Source: Triticum aestivum
Lineage: Eukaryota > Streptophyta > Magnoliopsida > Poales > Poaceae
Assembly: GCF_018294505.1 (NCBI RefSeq)
Contig: NC_057809.1
Coordinates: forward strand, 133,646,979 to 133,710,978
Length of the DNA: 64,000 bases
Direction of reading: 5' to 3'
Shown here: piece after piece, positions 1 to 11,005 of the stretch
Numbering within the stretch: the stretch's first letter is position 1
How the letters are laid out: each line of letters starts with the position of its first letter
Program-made: the position numbers and the translations under genes
The notes under the pieces: generated by a model
The model's input: the letters and a program-made list of their open reading frames with translations, nothing else
Told to the model about the DNA's origin: nothing
The model's database searches: none

Positions 1-333
1 CTAGCATCGAGAGGTAGGATGGGTGTGTACTAGTTAGCTGTGTTTTCTTCCGAAATACCATAAACGGAACTAGTCCTTCGTGACTATGGAAATCCGTTGG
101 CTGTGGGAAAATTTTTCGTACAAACTCTGCAGAGTCATATATTCCTTTGAATCATCTATTCCATGTCCAAGTTCGGTATTATCTTATCCTGACAAAATGT
201 CAGTTTTGATGACAGAGACTCCGGTGAATCACATGAGTGCTAAGTCCGGTTAAATGTTTATTCCTGTGGATGGACTAACCCGTTTATTCTCATGAATTGA
301 ATATTTATTATGAGTATTATTTACTTGTGAATA

Positions 334-697
334 AAAGCCCTTTCTGTGATGTCGCTCAGACGTCCGACTGTGGCAGTGTTATATTTTACTTTCAATGAAA
401 GCCCTTTCTGCGATGTCGCTCAGACGTCCAACTGTGGCATTTCTTTTAAAGCCCTTTATGTGGCGTCGCTCAGACGCCCGACTGTGGCATTTCTTTTAAA
501 GCCCTTTATGTGGCGTCGCTCAGACGCCCGACTGTGGCATTTCTTTTAAAGCCCTTTATGTGGCGTCGCTTAGACGCCCGACTGTGGCATTTCTTTTAAA
601 GCCCTTTATGTGGCGTCGCTCAGACACCCGACTGTGGCATTTCTTTTAAAGCCCTTTATGTGGCGTCGCTCAGATGCCCGACTGCGGCGTGATTTAT
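334..697 (+). repeat. Tandem array of about seven ~50-bp units inside the LTR
   Basis: Units begin AAAGCCCTTT at 334, 398, 448, 498, 548, 598 and 648. The last five start exactly 50 bp apart. The first unit is 64 bp long and differs after GACTGTGGCA. Units 448-647 are nearly identical, with single changes such as CAGACG to CAGACA. The final unit decays after ACTGCGGCG. A weaker relic (GTCGCTTCAGACACCTG) follows near 719. The gradient of similarity suggests local expansion by slippage or unequal exchange. Confidence 0.95.
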
Positions 698-1388
698 TTA
701 TTTATTTTCCTATCGAGGTGTCGCTTCAGACACCTGATTGGGTTTACAGTTATTTTGTTGGGTTTCCGAGTGGACTACCGCCGACCCCCTTTTTACCTGT
801 CTTGTTTTTACGAATTAATGTGCCACTGTTAATATACTCATGATGCATCCATGCATGCATTTGTTATATCTTACGTCCGAACTGTCTTGCGAGTACTTTC
901 AAAGTACTCACCTGGCTTGTTGATTTGGCCAGATGCTGACGAAGGCGATCTCATGGATGAAGAATTTGATAGCGAGTCCGACGCCTAGAGGAATCCCAGT
1001 CAGTCTCGTGCGACCCTGGATTTGGTCACTGTATTATCTCCGCTTCCGCTACCAAATAAATTCATCGAGCCTCACCTCGACGCTCGATGAGATGCTAGTT
1101 TTAGAGTCATGTATCTCACTCCCCGTTGTGTTTTTCCACCACCGCCCTATCCTCAAGTCAGTAGTATGCCTCCACACCACTGTGTCATGTCCGCCATTAT
1201 GTATAATTATTGGCGTGCTTGTAATAATTTGGTTGAGCAACCGTAGCTCGACCCTGTAATATATTTTATGCTACTGGCTTATTGTATCAACAATTTGTCT
1301 ACCGGTAAGGAGGATTTTTCTCATACTGGATTCAAAAGATTGGTTTTCTCAATAAACATTTTTATTGAAAAACCGGTCGTGACAAGCT

Positions 1389-1401
1389 TGGTACCAGAGC
1401 C
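1389..1401 (+). other. Primer-binding site (iMet tRNA-like)
   Basis: TGGTACCAGAGCC lies four bases after the LTR end GTGACA. It resembles the TGGTATCAGAGC site used by many Gypsy elements and marks the start of the internal region. Confidence 0.65.
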
Positions 1402-1548
1402 AGGCTGACTGTAGGAAGCCACTAGGTGCGATCGCTAATTGGTTATTAGCATGATAGAGTCAATTTTTTTTTTGCAATTGTAGTCATTTTCTGACAGTCA
1501 ACATAAATTTATGATCTGACCATTCAGAATTTTTGCCTACTTTTGTAG

Positions 1549-2348
1549 ATGGCCGACAACAGCTGCGAGTCTCAGACCTTCGCCAACGTGCCCGATGGGT
1601 TCGTCAAGCTTCTTTCCTTCATCGTTCAGGTCGCGATGGGGCCATTTGTGCGCCCAGTCTTCACACTCTGCCAGCACCGAGTCAACGACAGTCTGACCAT
1701 GCACCAGGCCGCGATGCAGTTCAAGGGAGGGCGTGGTGAGTTACGCCGCTTCCGGTTCTTGGGAAGAGCCATGCCTACGGAGAGGCATGCTATGCAGATG
1801 GCAGCCCGCGAGGCGATAGCTCGTCTCAGGGACGTCCTCCCCGTGATGAAGACTCGTCGTTACCGTTATCTTCCATGCCATGTGCCTTACACCTGTCACT
1901 ACGCATTCTCCTTCCCTAGAGGAGAACGAGACGAGGCTTTTGAGATGCTTATTGAGTATCTCCGGGCCCTGGAGGCAGCCTTCGACAACCTGGTGGACGA
2001 CTTCGTGGCTGCCCGCATGGACTCAGTCCATTGCTGTGCGCCAACAGGAGGGAGCTCCTACCCACCGCACCGCCACTGCCTTTTGTCTCGTCCTCAGCAT
2101 CTTATGCACCTACTTGTCGCCTGCCTTCTACCGAAGAGTTCAACCAAGTTATTGCGCCCACTCCAGCGCGCACTGCACCATCCTTCGCGCCCACTCCTAT
2201 TCGTGTTGTTCCGCCCCTGGCGCCCGCTCCGTCCACCCAGCGCAGCACTACACGTATGGAGCCTATTAGCGAGGAGGAAGTCGAGTCCCCAGCCTCGCTA
2301 CGCCTCACCCTCGGCAGGGCAAAGGAGATCGTCAACATCTCCGCCTGA
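1549..2348 (+). pseudogene. Retrotransposon accessory or gag-position ORF of unknown function, probably frameshifted
   Basis: A frame opens with ATG at 1549, about 150 bp after the primer-binding site, where gag normally starts. It reads MADNSCESQTFANVPDGF and about 160 plausible residues with an Arg-rich middle (RRFRFLGRAMPTERHAMQM) and acidic amphipathic stretches. From about 2030 the first frame turns into low-complexity Pro/Arg/Leu sequence. Another frame continues with a more protein-like Pro/Ala-rich tail and the acidic end EEEVESPASLRLTLGRAKEI, stopping at 2348. I read this as a one-base shift near 2020-2035. I recognise no CCHC knuckle, protease or RT motif. The function is unknown; the position suggests a gag-like or captured accessory protein. 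Confidence 0.45.
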
Positions 2349-2704
2349 GTACGCTTAGCCGCCATGCAATATACTGCTTGGTACGATATGTTTATATGTA
2401 CATAGGTTGTGAGAAGTAGCCTGTTTGCGCATCATGTAGGATCTGGAGGAGTGCACTAGCCTAAATAACATGTCAGGATTATGTACGCATATCCTGAGTG
2501 ATGTATTGTATAATTACTGTCTGCGTGTAAGATATGTAATGAGTAGTCCTTCTCCGCGCGCAAATCGATTTGTTTTTTCTTAAGTAAGCTTGGTTATTTA
2601 ATTTATTTGCCAGCTTTGTGCATTTATGGAATTGTTTTTGCGACTCTTTTCGCTTTTCCGGACATGCAAGGTGGCACCCGAGCTCGGGAAGCTTTGGCCA
2701 CGGC

Positions 2705-2712
2705 TATAAATA
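2705..2712 (+). promoter_or_regulatory. TATA-like box in copy A
   Basis: TATAAATA in CACGGCTATAAATAACC is conserved in copy B (14068-14075) and followed in both by a C-rich leader. This fits an LTR promoter. Functionality is inferred only. Confidence 0.5.
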
Positions 2713-5700
2713 ACCAGCCTCGCAGCACCCTGAGCTCACCACTGGCCATCTCTCCCTCCCAGTAACCTCCCGAGCCTCTCCCCTGAGCCCGAGCCCCTCT
2801 CCTCACCGTCCATTACCGTCATGGCCACCGGCGATCTCCACCTAAATTCCGGCCAACCGAAGCCCCTTTCTTCTTTCTTCCACCCCTTGTAGACCACCCG
2901 AAGCACTCCGAACCTCCTCACCTCCTCGTTTTCCTCTCTGGTGGACCGAAGCACCTAGTCCGCCGACGCTTGACGCTGTCGTCCGCCTACGTCAAAACTG
3001 CCATCGCCTCGGTACTCCTCGGTGGCCGTGCTCTATGCCACCTGATGCGCCGCTCCTTCCCGAGCACGCCGGTGTGCCGAGCTCTATGGAAGGTGGCCGG
3101 AGTCGCCAGGACTCGCCGTCGAGGGGACCGGCCTTGCCTCTGCCTCAGCGCATCATCAAGGAAGAAAGAGCAGGCATGGGAGGAGGGAGTTGACCAGCAG
3201 CGTGGACCCTGCGGGCCCCAGCCCCGCCACTGCCACGTAGGATAAGTGGAGACGTACTCAGCAGAGTACGCTTTCCGTTACCAAAGGTGTATTCTCATCT
3301 TCTTCGGGTCGGAATACATTTTCCTCTCTGGTAAACGTATTTTCAGAAAAGGTGCATTCTGTTTAACTGCCAGGGACCTGTTTGTTGATGTTATTTTTGC
3401 AGATTAGTCCCTAAGCTTTAAATGGTCGTATCTGTTTGGTCCTAACTCCAAATGAGGTGAAACCGAACCACACTTCTTCGTCTCGTCGAGCCTATTCTGT
3501 TGGTATCATTTTCACCTATGTTACCATTCTGAAAATGACCATTTTGCCCTTGCACTAAATCATCCCCCTTCCGAGAGAGAAAGTTTTCTGGTGATTCTTT
3601 CCGCAAGCTTCTTGCACTTCTTCCCGGTGAATCCCTCCACCCCAGGCAAGCCACACCCTCCATTCGCATGATTGCAATGCAGTGACATGGTTTACTTATT
3701 TAAACTCATTGAAAATATTGCATTAGCTATGTATGATTTGTTCATGGCATTTTTTAGAGTATTATTTTGATCTTGCTATTGTCATGATATTGCTTGGAGC
3801 TCAAGGACTTATATTTTGTAGCTTGGGGATAACATGTTGCCATTGGATTTTTAGTGGCTCATGTTATGCTTACTTTCATGAGGGTATCTGGTGTGATATT
3901 TGGGAGTATTACTTTGAATGTCATGCTGCCTTTGGATTATTAGTGGCTAGTATTTTTTTCATCATGATGCTAGTTGATATTTTGTTTGGAGTATGATTTA
4001 GTAGATGATGCTTGCATGTGGATCTTAGCTAGATAGCTTGTTCTTGCTATTGGAGTAGTAGTATTATCGTTCTTGGATTCATCATGATAGTTATGATATC
4101 CTCAGAGTATTTTGGTAGGATGATATTATGCTTTGGATTAGTTGTTGGATATTGCTATGATTTGTATTACAGGTTGATAGATGATATTGGAGTATCAGTT
4201 ATCACTACTATATTTTGGGGATAAATTCCGTCATTAAGTTGGTCAGGTGCAACTGAACCGGGGTTTTCCACTGCAACCACATTTGCCTTTTATGAGGAAG
4301 GCCCTAATGCGGTCTATTGCCGTGCCTCTTGCCGGTGCCTCCAACGAGGGAAGGTTATGGGCGTGCAGTACCCTGGCCCGATAAGTAGACATAACCTTGT
4401 GCGCCCGTTGTTGGATAGGGCCCTTTTTTCCCCGTTTGGGACCATTTTGTTTTTGCCACGACGGTGGCCGTTGATGCCCCTTTGGTAGGCACGGGGCCAC
4501 CCATGACTTATCCCAGAAAGGGAGTTGGTCGGAGTGGCCGAGAGAGTGTCATGGCAGTAGATCAGTTTTGTTGGAACGCCGTTGGTCCACCCGAATGGGA
4601 GCGTGAGGCCATGGATTCAGTGGAGTGGGTAAAGTGCGCTACCTCTGCAAAGTGTGTGTGTTTAATCTATTGATAGCCGCGTCCTCGGTCATGGGCACAA
4701 GTTCGAATTAGGTCACACCGTTCGATCAACACTCACATGACGAAATGACTTATAGGTGATTTATATATTGATATTGTGAGTAGTAACAGTTTGGCAGGAT
4801 GCAGATGATGATGTTGAGATGATCTTGAGGATGATCATTCAGTTTGTGATGTGGTCACGAGGTGTTCATGTGGATGTGATCAGGTGGATCACGAGGTGAA
4901 CGAGATGGTATATTGCTTGGTCGGTTAGCCAAGCGTGAGATGGTTCATTGAGATTAAGATGTAGGTTTATCAGCATTGTAGTAGTTCATATCATGCTTAG
5001 TAATTGCTTTCATATCATAGTAGTTGTTAATTAACCTGGTTAATGCTATGTTGTTGTTTTTCCTTGATGCTTTTGGTTGTTGTGAGGTTGCAAGTACATT
5101 CAACGTACTGACCTGGCGTGTCATGCCAGATTGCAGGTGATGCCATGATTGATTGATTGCTTGTCGAGGTTACCATGTGTGCGAGCTAGATCGTGTCCCA
5201 GCCAGAGTCCCTGTGGACTAGAGTTCACCACCTTCGTCATTGTTCCGCTGCTAGAAGTATTCCGCTGCTACGAGTTGTTCTGCCGCTAGCATAGAGCAAG
5301 TGTAGTATCACAGGCATAGTTCGTCGTGCTGGTTTGATCCTTTGTAACATCAGACACTTGTATCATTACCCTTTGTAATAAGAGCTGATTTGTTCTATGT
5401 CAAGCAGTGTCGTATTCCAAAAGACTTCATCTCGATCTCTGGGCTGGAATACGGGGCGTTCCAGTTTCTCCGAGCCAGGGTGCCACCCGTAGTATAGGTC
5501 ATGGTGAGATTCAGACCTAATTAAGTCTGAGCGTATACTATGCACGCATGCATGCATGAATCCCCGTCATCGGCTTGAAGTGTGGTGTAAAATACATATG
5601 CATCTTCAACTAACCCTCACTCGGTGTGGGGATTTCTGGTTCGAAAGCATGGTGCCACATCAAAGTTGTTCCATTGTGTATTCAAACACACCTCTCCATA

Positions 5701-6567
5701 CATATGTTTGGCACGCAAGCAGTGGTTGTCTTCGGGGACTAGCTACTTGTGTGATTATTGTTGAGCTAGCCCATCTCCGGGGTCGCATGGACGAATATCA
5801 CTTTGACCAACAACAAGAGAGAGGTTGTACGACGAAGGTGGATTATTCTTGGTCCATTTTACGATCCATATTGGTGAGATGCCCCTCTGACCCGCTGACT
5901 GAAAGTGGGTGTGTGGGGGGGGGGTGGTACTTTGCACTTTGCTAGGTGAACCTCCATGGGGGGCATGCATTCATAGCTTAGGATTCCCTTCCTGCCGACA
6001 CTAGAGGGGCAAGCAATACCATGTGCTTTGCGAGATAGGTGTCACATCGAAGTTGCATTTGGTATTTGAACATCAAACCTCCATTTTCATACATATATTT
6101 AGTCCACATGCAAGTGTGTTCGCGTTCTGACCCTCTCCCTCGTCATTTTTCGCCAAATTTATGAACATTAGACAAGTTGTATGATGCAACAAACACGGTT
6201 CACTCACACTAACCATGTGCCACATTGGTGCCCCTATCACGCACATACCCATAGTACATTGGGCTCCACGAGGCTTCCCCTCTCAAAAATATCTACAAGC
6301 CTCGAGCTTTTTTCTGTTTGATAACACACGGTTCTTATGTTTCCACCGTGTGTGATGTTTCTTGTTCCCACTACCGCCTGCATCTCTCAAAAATATATGC
6401 CCGCCTTGAGGGTTTTTCTATTTCATAACACACGGTTGTTATTTCTAGACTGTGTGTGCTGCACCATCATCCAAATTTTCAATAGCCCCGACATTTCACT
6501 CCCATGTTTGACTCCCGAGTAGTAAAAAATTCAGCAGCCACGTCATTTCCTCAAACACACCACCCAC

Positions 6568-6772
6568 TAAGGGAGTCCTGGATTAGGGGGGTCCTCCGGT
6601 GTCCCGTCTATTCAATATCGGCCGGCTGATGGGCCGTGAAGAAAAAGCAGAAGACTATCCCCCGTGTCCGGGTAGGACTCATATATGCATGGACGACAAG
6701 TTTGGTGTCCGGATGTACTATTTCCTTCCTCTGCAAACCGACTCTATACAACCCTATATGCGTGGACGGCAG
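6568..6772 (+). mobile_element. Truncated start of an H-family LTR at the end of copy A
   Basis: It begins TAAGGGAGTCCTGGATTAGG after the flank CACCCAC, the same flank that precedes the full H LTR at 18226. It matches that LTR for about 205 bp and stops at CAACCCTAT. The duplication therefore happened after H had inserted. Beyond it lies a filler-like repeat and then Athila gag sequence. Confidence 0.85.
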
Positions 6773-6775
6773 TGA

Positions 6776-9273
6776 ATTTCTTGACGAACAACTTGCTAGG
6801 GTTAGAGAAAATGAAACTATTGAAACTGATAATATTGATGAAAGTGATGATGAAGATTCTCCCCCTAGATATGAATTTCCTGTTGTGCCTGAGGGTTATG
6901 TTATGGATGAAGAAACTACTAGAGACTTCTTAGCTTGCAATGATAGATCTGATCTTAAGAAATTATTAGCTAAGCTTAAAGAAAAGTCTTTGAATGCTAG
7001 AATGAAATATGACCCTGCTTTTGCTACTTCACCTATCTTTATTACTGATAAGGATTATGATTTCTCTGTCGATCCTGAGTTAATTACTTTGGTTGAATCT
7101 AATCCTTTCTATGGCTATGAATCTGAAAGTGTTGTGGCACATCTTATTAAATTAAATGGTATAGCCACCCTATTCACAAATGATGAGAAAACTTGATATT
7201 ACTTTATCCTTAAGTTGTTTCCGTTCTCATTAAAGGGTGATGCTAAAACATGGTTTAATTCTCTTGATCCTGGTTGTGTGCGTAGTCCCCGGGATATTAT
7301 TTATTACTTCTCTGCTAAATATTTCCCCGCTCATAAGAAACAAGCTGCCTTAAGGGAAATATATAATTTTGTGCAAATTGAAGAAGAGAGTCTCCCACAA
7401 GCTTGGGGGAGGCTTCTCTGATTACTTAATGCTTTGCCCGATCATCCTGTCAAGAAAAATGAAATACTTGATATATTTTATAATGGACTAACTGATGCTT
7501 TGAGACTACCTGGATAGTTGTGCTGGTTGTGTTTTGAGGGAAAGAACTATTGATCAATCTGAATTGCTATTGAATAATATGTTGAGTAATGAAAATGATT
7601 GGACACTTCCTGAACCAACTCCTAAGCCAACTCCGAAGAAAAGGGGTATTCTATTTCTCAGACCTGAAGATATGCAAGAGGCAAAGAAATCTATGAAAGA
7701 AAAAGGTATTGAAGTTGAAGATGTTAAGAATTTACCACCTATTGAAGAAATACATGGTCTTGATAACCCGACACATGTAGTAAAGGTAAGTTCTCTCTAT
7801 AGATTTGATGAAGGTGATATTCCTTGTTATAAGTCTGCTAGCCAGTGCTTAGATGAGTTTGATAATTTTATTGTTAAACAAGAAAACTTCAATGATTATG
7901 TTGGTAGACAATTGAAACGCAATGCTAATATGCTTGGACACTTGAGTGATTATATGTCTAGAGTTAAATGTGAACTTAAACTTATTAGTAAACATGCTTC
8001 TATGGTGACCACTCAAGTAGAACAAGTACTTAAGGCACAGAATGATTTGCTGAATGAATTGAACAATAAGAAAAAAGATAATTCTATTAGAGTTATGACT
8101 AGAGGGGGTAAAATGACTCAGGAACCTTTGTATCCTGAGGGCCACCCCAAGAGAATTGAGCAAGATTCTCAGAGAACTAATGTTGATGCACCTAGTTCTT
8201 CTAAGAAGAAGAAGAAGAAAAATTATAGGACTTTACATGCTTCTAGTGAACCTATTGTTGACACACTTGAGAATCCCAATGATATTTCTATTTCTGATGC
8301 TGAAACACAATCTGGTAATGAGCATGAACCTAGTGATAATGTTAATGATGATGTTCATGTTGATGCTCAACCTAGCAATGACAATGATGTAGAGATTGAA
8401 CCTGTTGTTGATCTTGACAACCCACAATCAAAGAATCAACGTTATGATAAGAGAGACTTTGTTGCTAGGAAGCACGGTAAAGAAAGAGAACCATGGGTTC
8501 AGAAACCCATGCCTTTTCCCCCCAAACCATCCAAGAAAAAGTATGATGAGGATTTTGAGCGCTTTGCTGAAATGATTAGACCTATCTTTTTGCGTATGCG
8601 TTTGACTGATATGCTTAAAATGAACCCATATGCCAAGTACATGAAAGATATTGTTACTAATAAAAGAAAGATACCAGAAGCTGAAATTTCCACCATGCGT
8701 GCTAATTACACTTTTAAGGGTGGAATACCAAAGAAACTTGGAGATCCAGGAGTACCAACTATACCATGCTCCATTAAAAGAAATTATGTTAAAACTACTT
8801 TATGTGATCTTGGAGCAGGTGTTAGTGTTATGCCTCTCTTTATATCGTAGACTTGATTTGAATAAGTTGACACCTACTGAAATATCTTTGCAAATGGCTG
8901 ACAAATCAACTGCTATACCTGTCAGTATTTGTGAGGTGTGCCTGTTGTGGTTGCAAACGTTACTATTTTAACGGACTTTGTTATTCTTGATATTCCCGAG
9001 GACGATAGTATGTCGATTATCCTTGGTAGACCCTTTTTGAATACTGCAGGGGCTGTTATTGATTGCAACAAAGGCAATGTCACTTTTCATGTTAATGGTA
9101 ATGAGCATACGATACACTTTCCGAGGAAACAACCTCAAGTCCACAGTATCAATTCTATTGGACAATTTCCAACAATCACTATTGGAGGTTTTGAATTTCC
9201 TCTTCCTACTATCAAGAAGAAATACGATATTCTTATTGTTGGGGACATGCATATCCCCGTTGAGGTAACCTAG
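6776..9273 (+). pseudogene. Athila-type gag-protease, broken
   Basis: The gag part starts mid-protein at the junction (GSEFLDEQLARVREN). It runs through a capsid-like region with FPFSLKGDAKTWFNSL near 7215, then a long hydrophilic region with a Lys tract (about 8200) and acidic repeats. The protease has LGAGVSVMP near 8812 and ILGRPFLNTAGAVID near 9020. Breaks seen: TGA at 7194-7196, TGA at 7419-7421, a shift near 7505-7511, a shift just after the protease active-site segment near 8832, and another near 8935. The reading frame ends at 9271-9273 with no polymerase. The catalytic Asp is expected in the DLGAG segment (D-x-G-A variant of DTG/DSG). It cannot produce an intact polyprotein. Confidence 0.85.
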
Positions 9274-10103
9274 TGTTATTCGAAATTTCTCCGGTTTCAT
9301 GCGATCCGAAATGAGTTTGTTAACAAGACTTGATCAACCTTGTTAGTGGATTCCTTTTGATGAGCATGAGATGGATGAAGTTAGAAAGCACAACCTTCTG
9401 TGCCCTCTTTTTACTTTCTGTTATTTATATTAAATAAAGCAAAAAATAGTATTTTCTGTCTGTTTTCTGAATTATCCTTGCAATAAAAAATACCCCAAAA
9501 AAAAAGTTCTCCAAATGCCCTAAAAATGAAATATGATTTTTTCCAGAATATTTAAGAATTATTGGCACTAAGAACACACCGGGGGGCCTCACCATGTGCC
9601 CACAAGGGTGGAGGGCGCGCCCTACCCCCTGGGCGTGCCCCTGCCTCGTGGACCCCACGTGGGTCCCCTCCACTTATCCTTGAAACCACACACTTCATCT
9701 TGCTCCAGAAAAAATCACCCACCAGCTCAAACCCGAGTTCTTGCTCATCTTGCTGCCATTTTCGATCTCCTTGCTCAAAGCTCCATTCACAAAACTGCTT
9801 TGGGGGATTGTTCTTCGGTATGTGACTCCTCCAATGGTACAATTAGTGTTTGTTCTAGTGCTTTATTTATTGCAAATTTTTGCTGGTTAGGTGACCCTGT
9901 TCTTGAGCTTGCATGTCAAATTTATGTGGTCAAAAGTAGTTTTAATGCATGATATAGCCTCTAGGCACTTGTGGGAGTAGTTGCTATCAATCTTGTTGAG
10001 TTTGGTTCACTTTTATTTCGAGTCACTAAAAATTTCAGAAATTTTCCGGAGGAAGAAATATGTTTAGGAAAATGTACCAAGGCCATGTGAATGGCCGTCA
10101 GAG
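9274..10103 (+). other. Non-coding spacer between protease and accessory ORF
   Basis: The stretch is AT-rich with an A-run near 9485-9505, then a GC-rich block (9575-9670) with low-complexity frames on both strands. I see no supportable gene. Confidence 0.6.
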
Positions 10104-11005
10104 GATTTCATGGTCCATGCAGGCATCAAGGAAGAATTTGACGCATATGTGCGTAACGCTGATCTTGAGAGCTTCGAGGTAGAAAAGTGCTGGCAATACC
10201 TCTATTTAACTGATTCATTTGTGAGAAGGTTTAAATTTACATCCTCGCGCAATTCTCACAATGTCCTATTTGATCTTTAAGATAAATCTTATACCATGGA
10301 CCTAGAAGATTTTAATACTGCTTGTAAACTCCCGCTATGGGGTAGTGCTAGTGAACCTCGCAAATCTGAATTTAAAGAATTTCTTGCTCGTATCATTGTG
10401 GGGGAATCTAGAGAAATAACACAAGCTACCATAGAGAGATTCATTTTCCTGCCATACATTATTTTGCTCTCTTCGTGGGTAGATGCATTAACGGTAAGGA
10501 TGAGGCATGTCACATGTGTGTTCCTGATCTTAGTGTTCTCAAGAGTGTTGTATTAGGAGAAGGACAATATAACTTGGGGGACATTGTTGCACATAGGTTG
10601 CATAATAATAGCATTAATGGAGATTTCTTTGGTGGAATTTATGCAATCTGTTTAGCTGATTTTCTTGAGATACCCATACATGGAGATGATCCTGAGTTGC
10701 CTCCTGCTTATTTAGATTATAATTCTATGGTTCGTCATTAGTTTGTTGAGAGGAACGACCAGTCCCTCCAGTACCGACTAATCTTTTATAGACGGCGTAC
10801 CTATCATGTCGCTCTCCCTGCTCCTACTTCCTTTGACTTTCAGGCAAAAGGGAGATATGTTATAACCAGGGAGGAGGCGAACGAGTACGAGAGGAGGACG
10901 AAGGCAGCCCACCTCCAAGCTGCGGCCCTTCAGGCAGTAGCTGATGCATCTCAGTACGACCCCAGCTTCAACTTCGGATATCCACCAGGCCATCCTTGGG
11001 CATAG
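10104..11005 (+). pseudogene. Athila accessory ORF (envelope position), function unknown, broken
   Basis: A protein of roughly 300 residues can be followed: DFMVHAGIKEEFDAYVRNAD, then MDLEDFNTACKLPLWGS (ATG at 10296), FALFVGRCINGKDEACHMC, GGIYAICLADFLEIPIHG, and an Ala/Arg-rich C-terminus ending PPGHPWA at 11005. Breaks: TAA at 10278-10280, a one-base shift at about 10437-10440, and TAG at 10739-10741. It sits downstream of protease where Athila elements carry an env-like ORF. I see no signal peptide, transmembrane segment or furin-like site. From memory, similar ORFs recur in Triticeae Athila elements. It is better called an uncharacterised accessory protein than an envelope. Confidence 0.7.

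Larger units (their letters stand above)
1..2658 (+). mobile_element. Partial Ty3/Gypsy-type LTR retrotransposon: end of 5' LTR plus start of internal region
   Basis: Bases 1-1384 look like the 3' part of a 5' LTR. They end in GTGACA and are followed after four bases by a primer-binding-site-like TGGTACCAGAGCC (1389-1401), one mismatch from the usual iMet-type TGGTATCAGAGC. The LTR start lies before the window. The LTR holds a 50-bp tandem repeat and an AATAAA-like tail near 1350. Internally there is one reading frame (about 1549-2348) and then about 300 bp of AT-rich non-coding sequence (2349-2658). Similarity then switches abruptly to the duplicated segment at 2659. No reverse transcriptase, integrase or 3' LTR is visible, so this is a truncated or non-autonomous copy. 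The family is not named. Confidence 0.65.
2659..6772. repeat. Segmental duplication copy A (LTR-derived, non-coding, ~4.1 kb)
   Basis: This stretch is repeated in direct orientation at 14030-18420. Matching landmarks are the CACGGCTATAAATA box (2702/14065), the block near 3757/14466, the block near 4231/14941, the GGGGCGTTCCAG block near 5453/17105, and the start of a TGAGGGAGTCC-type LTR (6568/18226). Relative to copy B it keeps about 660 bp (3098-3757) and lacks a solo LTR at 5360. It reads like LTR sequence of a Gypsy element, with a TATA-like box and no sustained coding frame. I see no gene in it; the short ORFs are low-complexity or shadow frames. Confidence 0.85.

Noticed and set aside
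334..697. Regularly spaced repeats resembling a CRISPR array
   Set aside because: Units are contiguous 50-bp tandem repeats with no unique spacers, inside a plant LTR.
6300..6480. Repeated AACACACGGTT/CCGTGTGTGA words suggesting a small inverted-repeat DNA transposon
   Set aside because: Two imperfect copies occur in both duplicated segments, but I found no flanking target duplication or complete terminal repeat.
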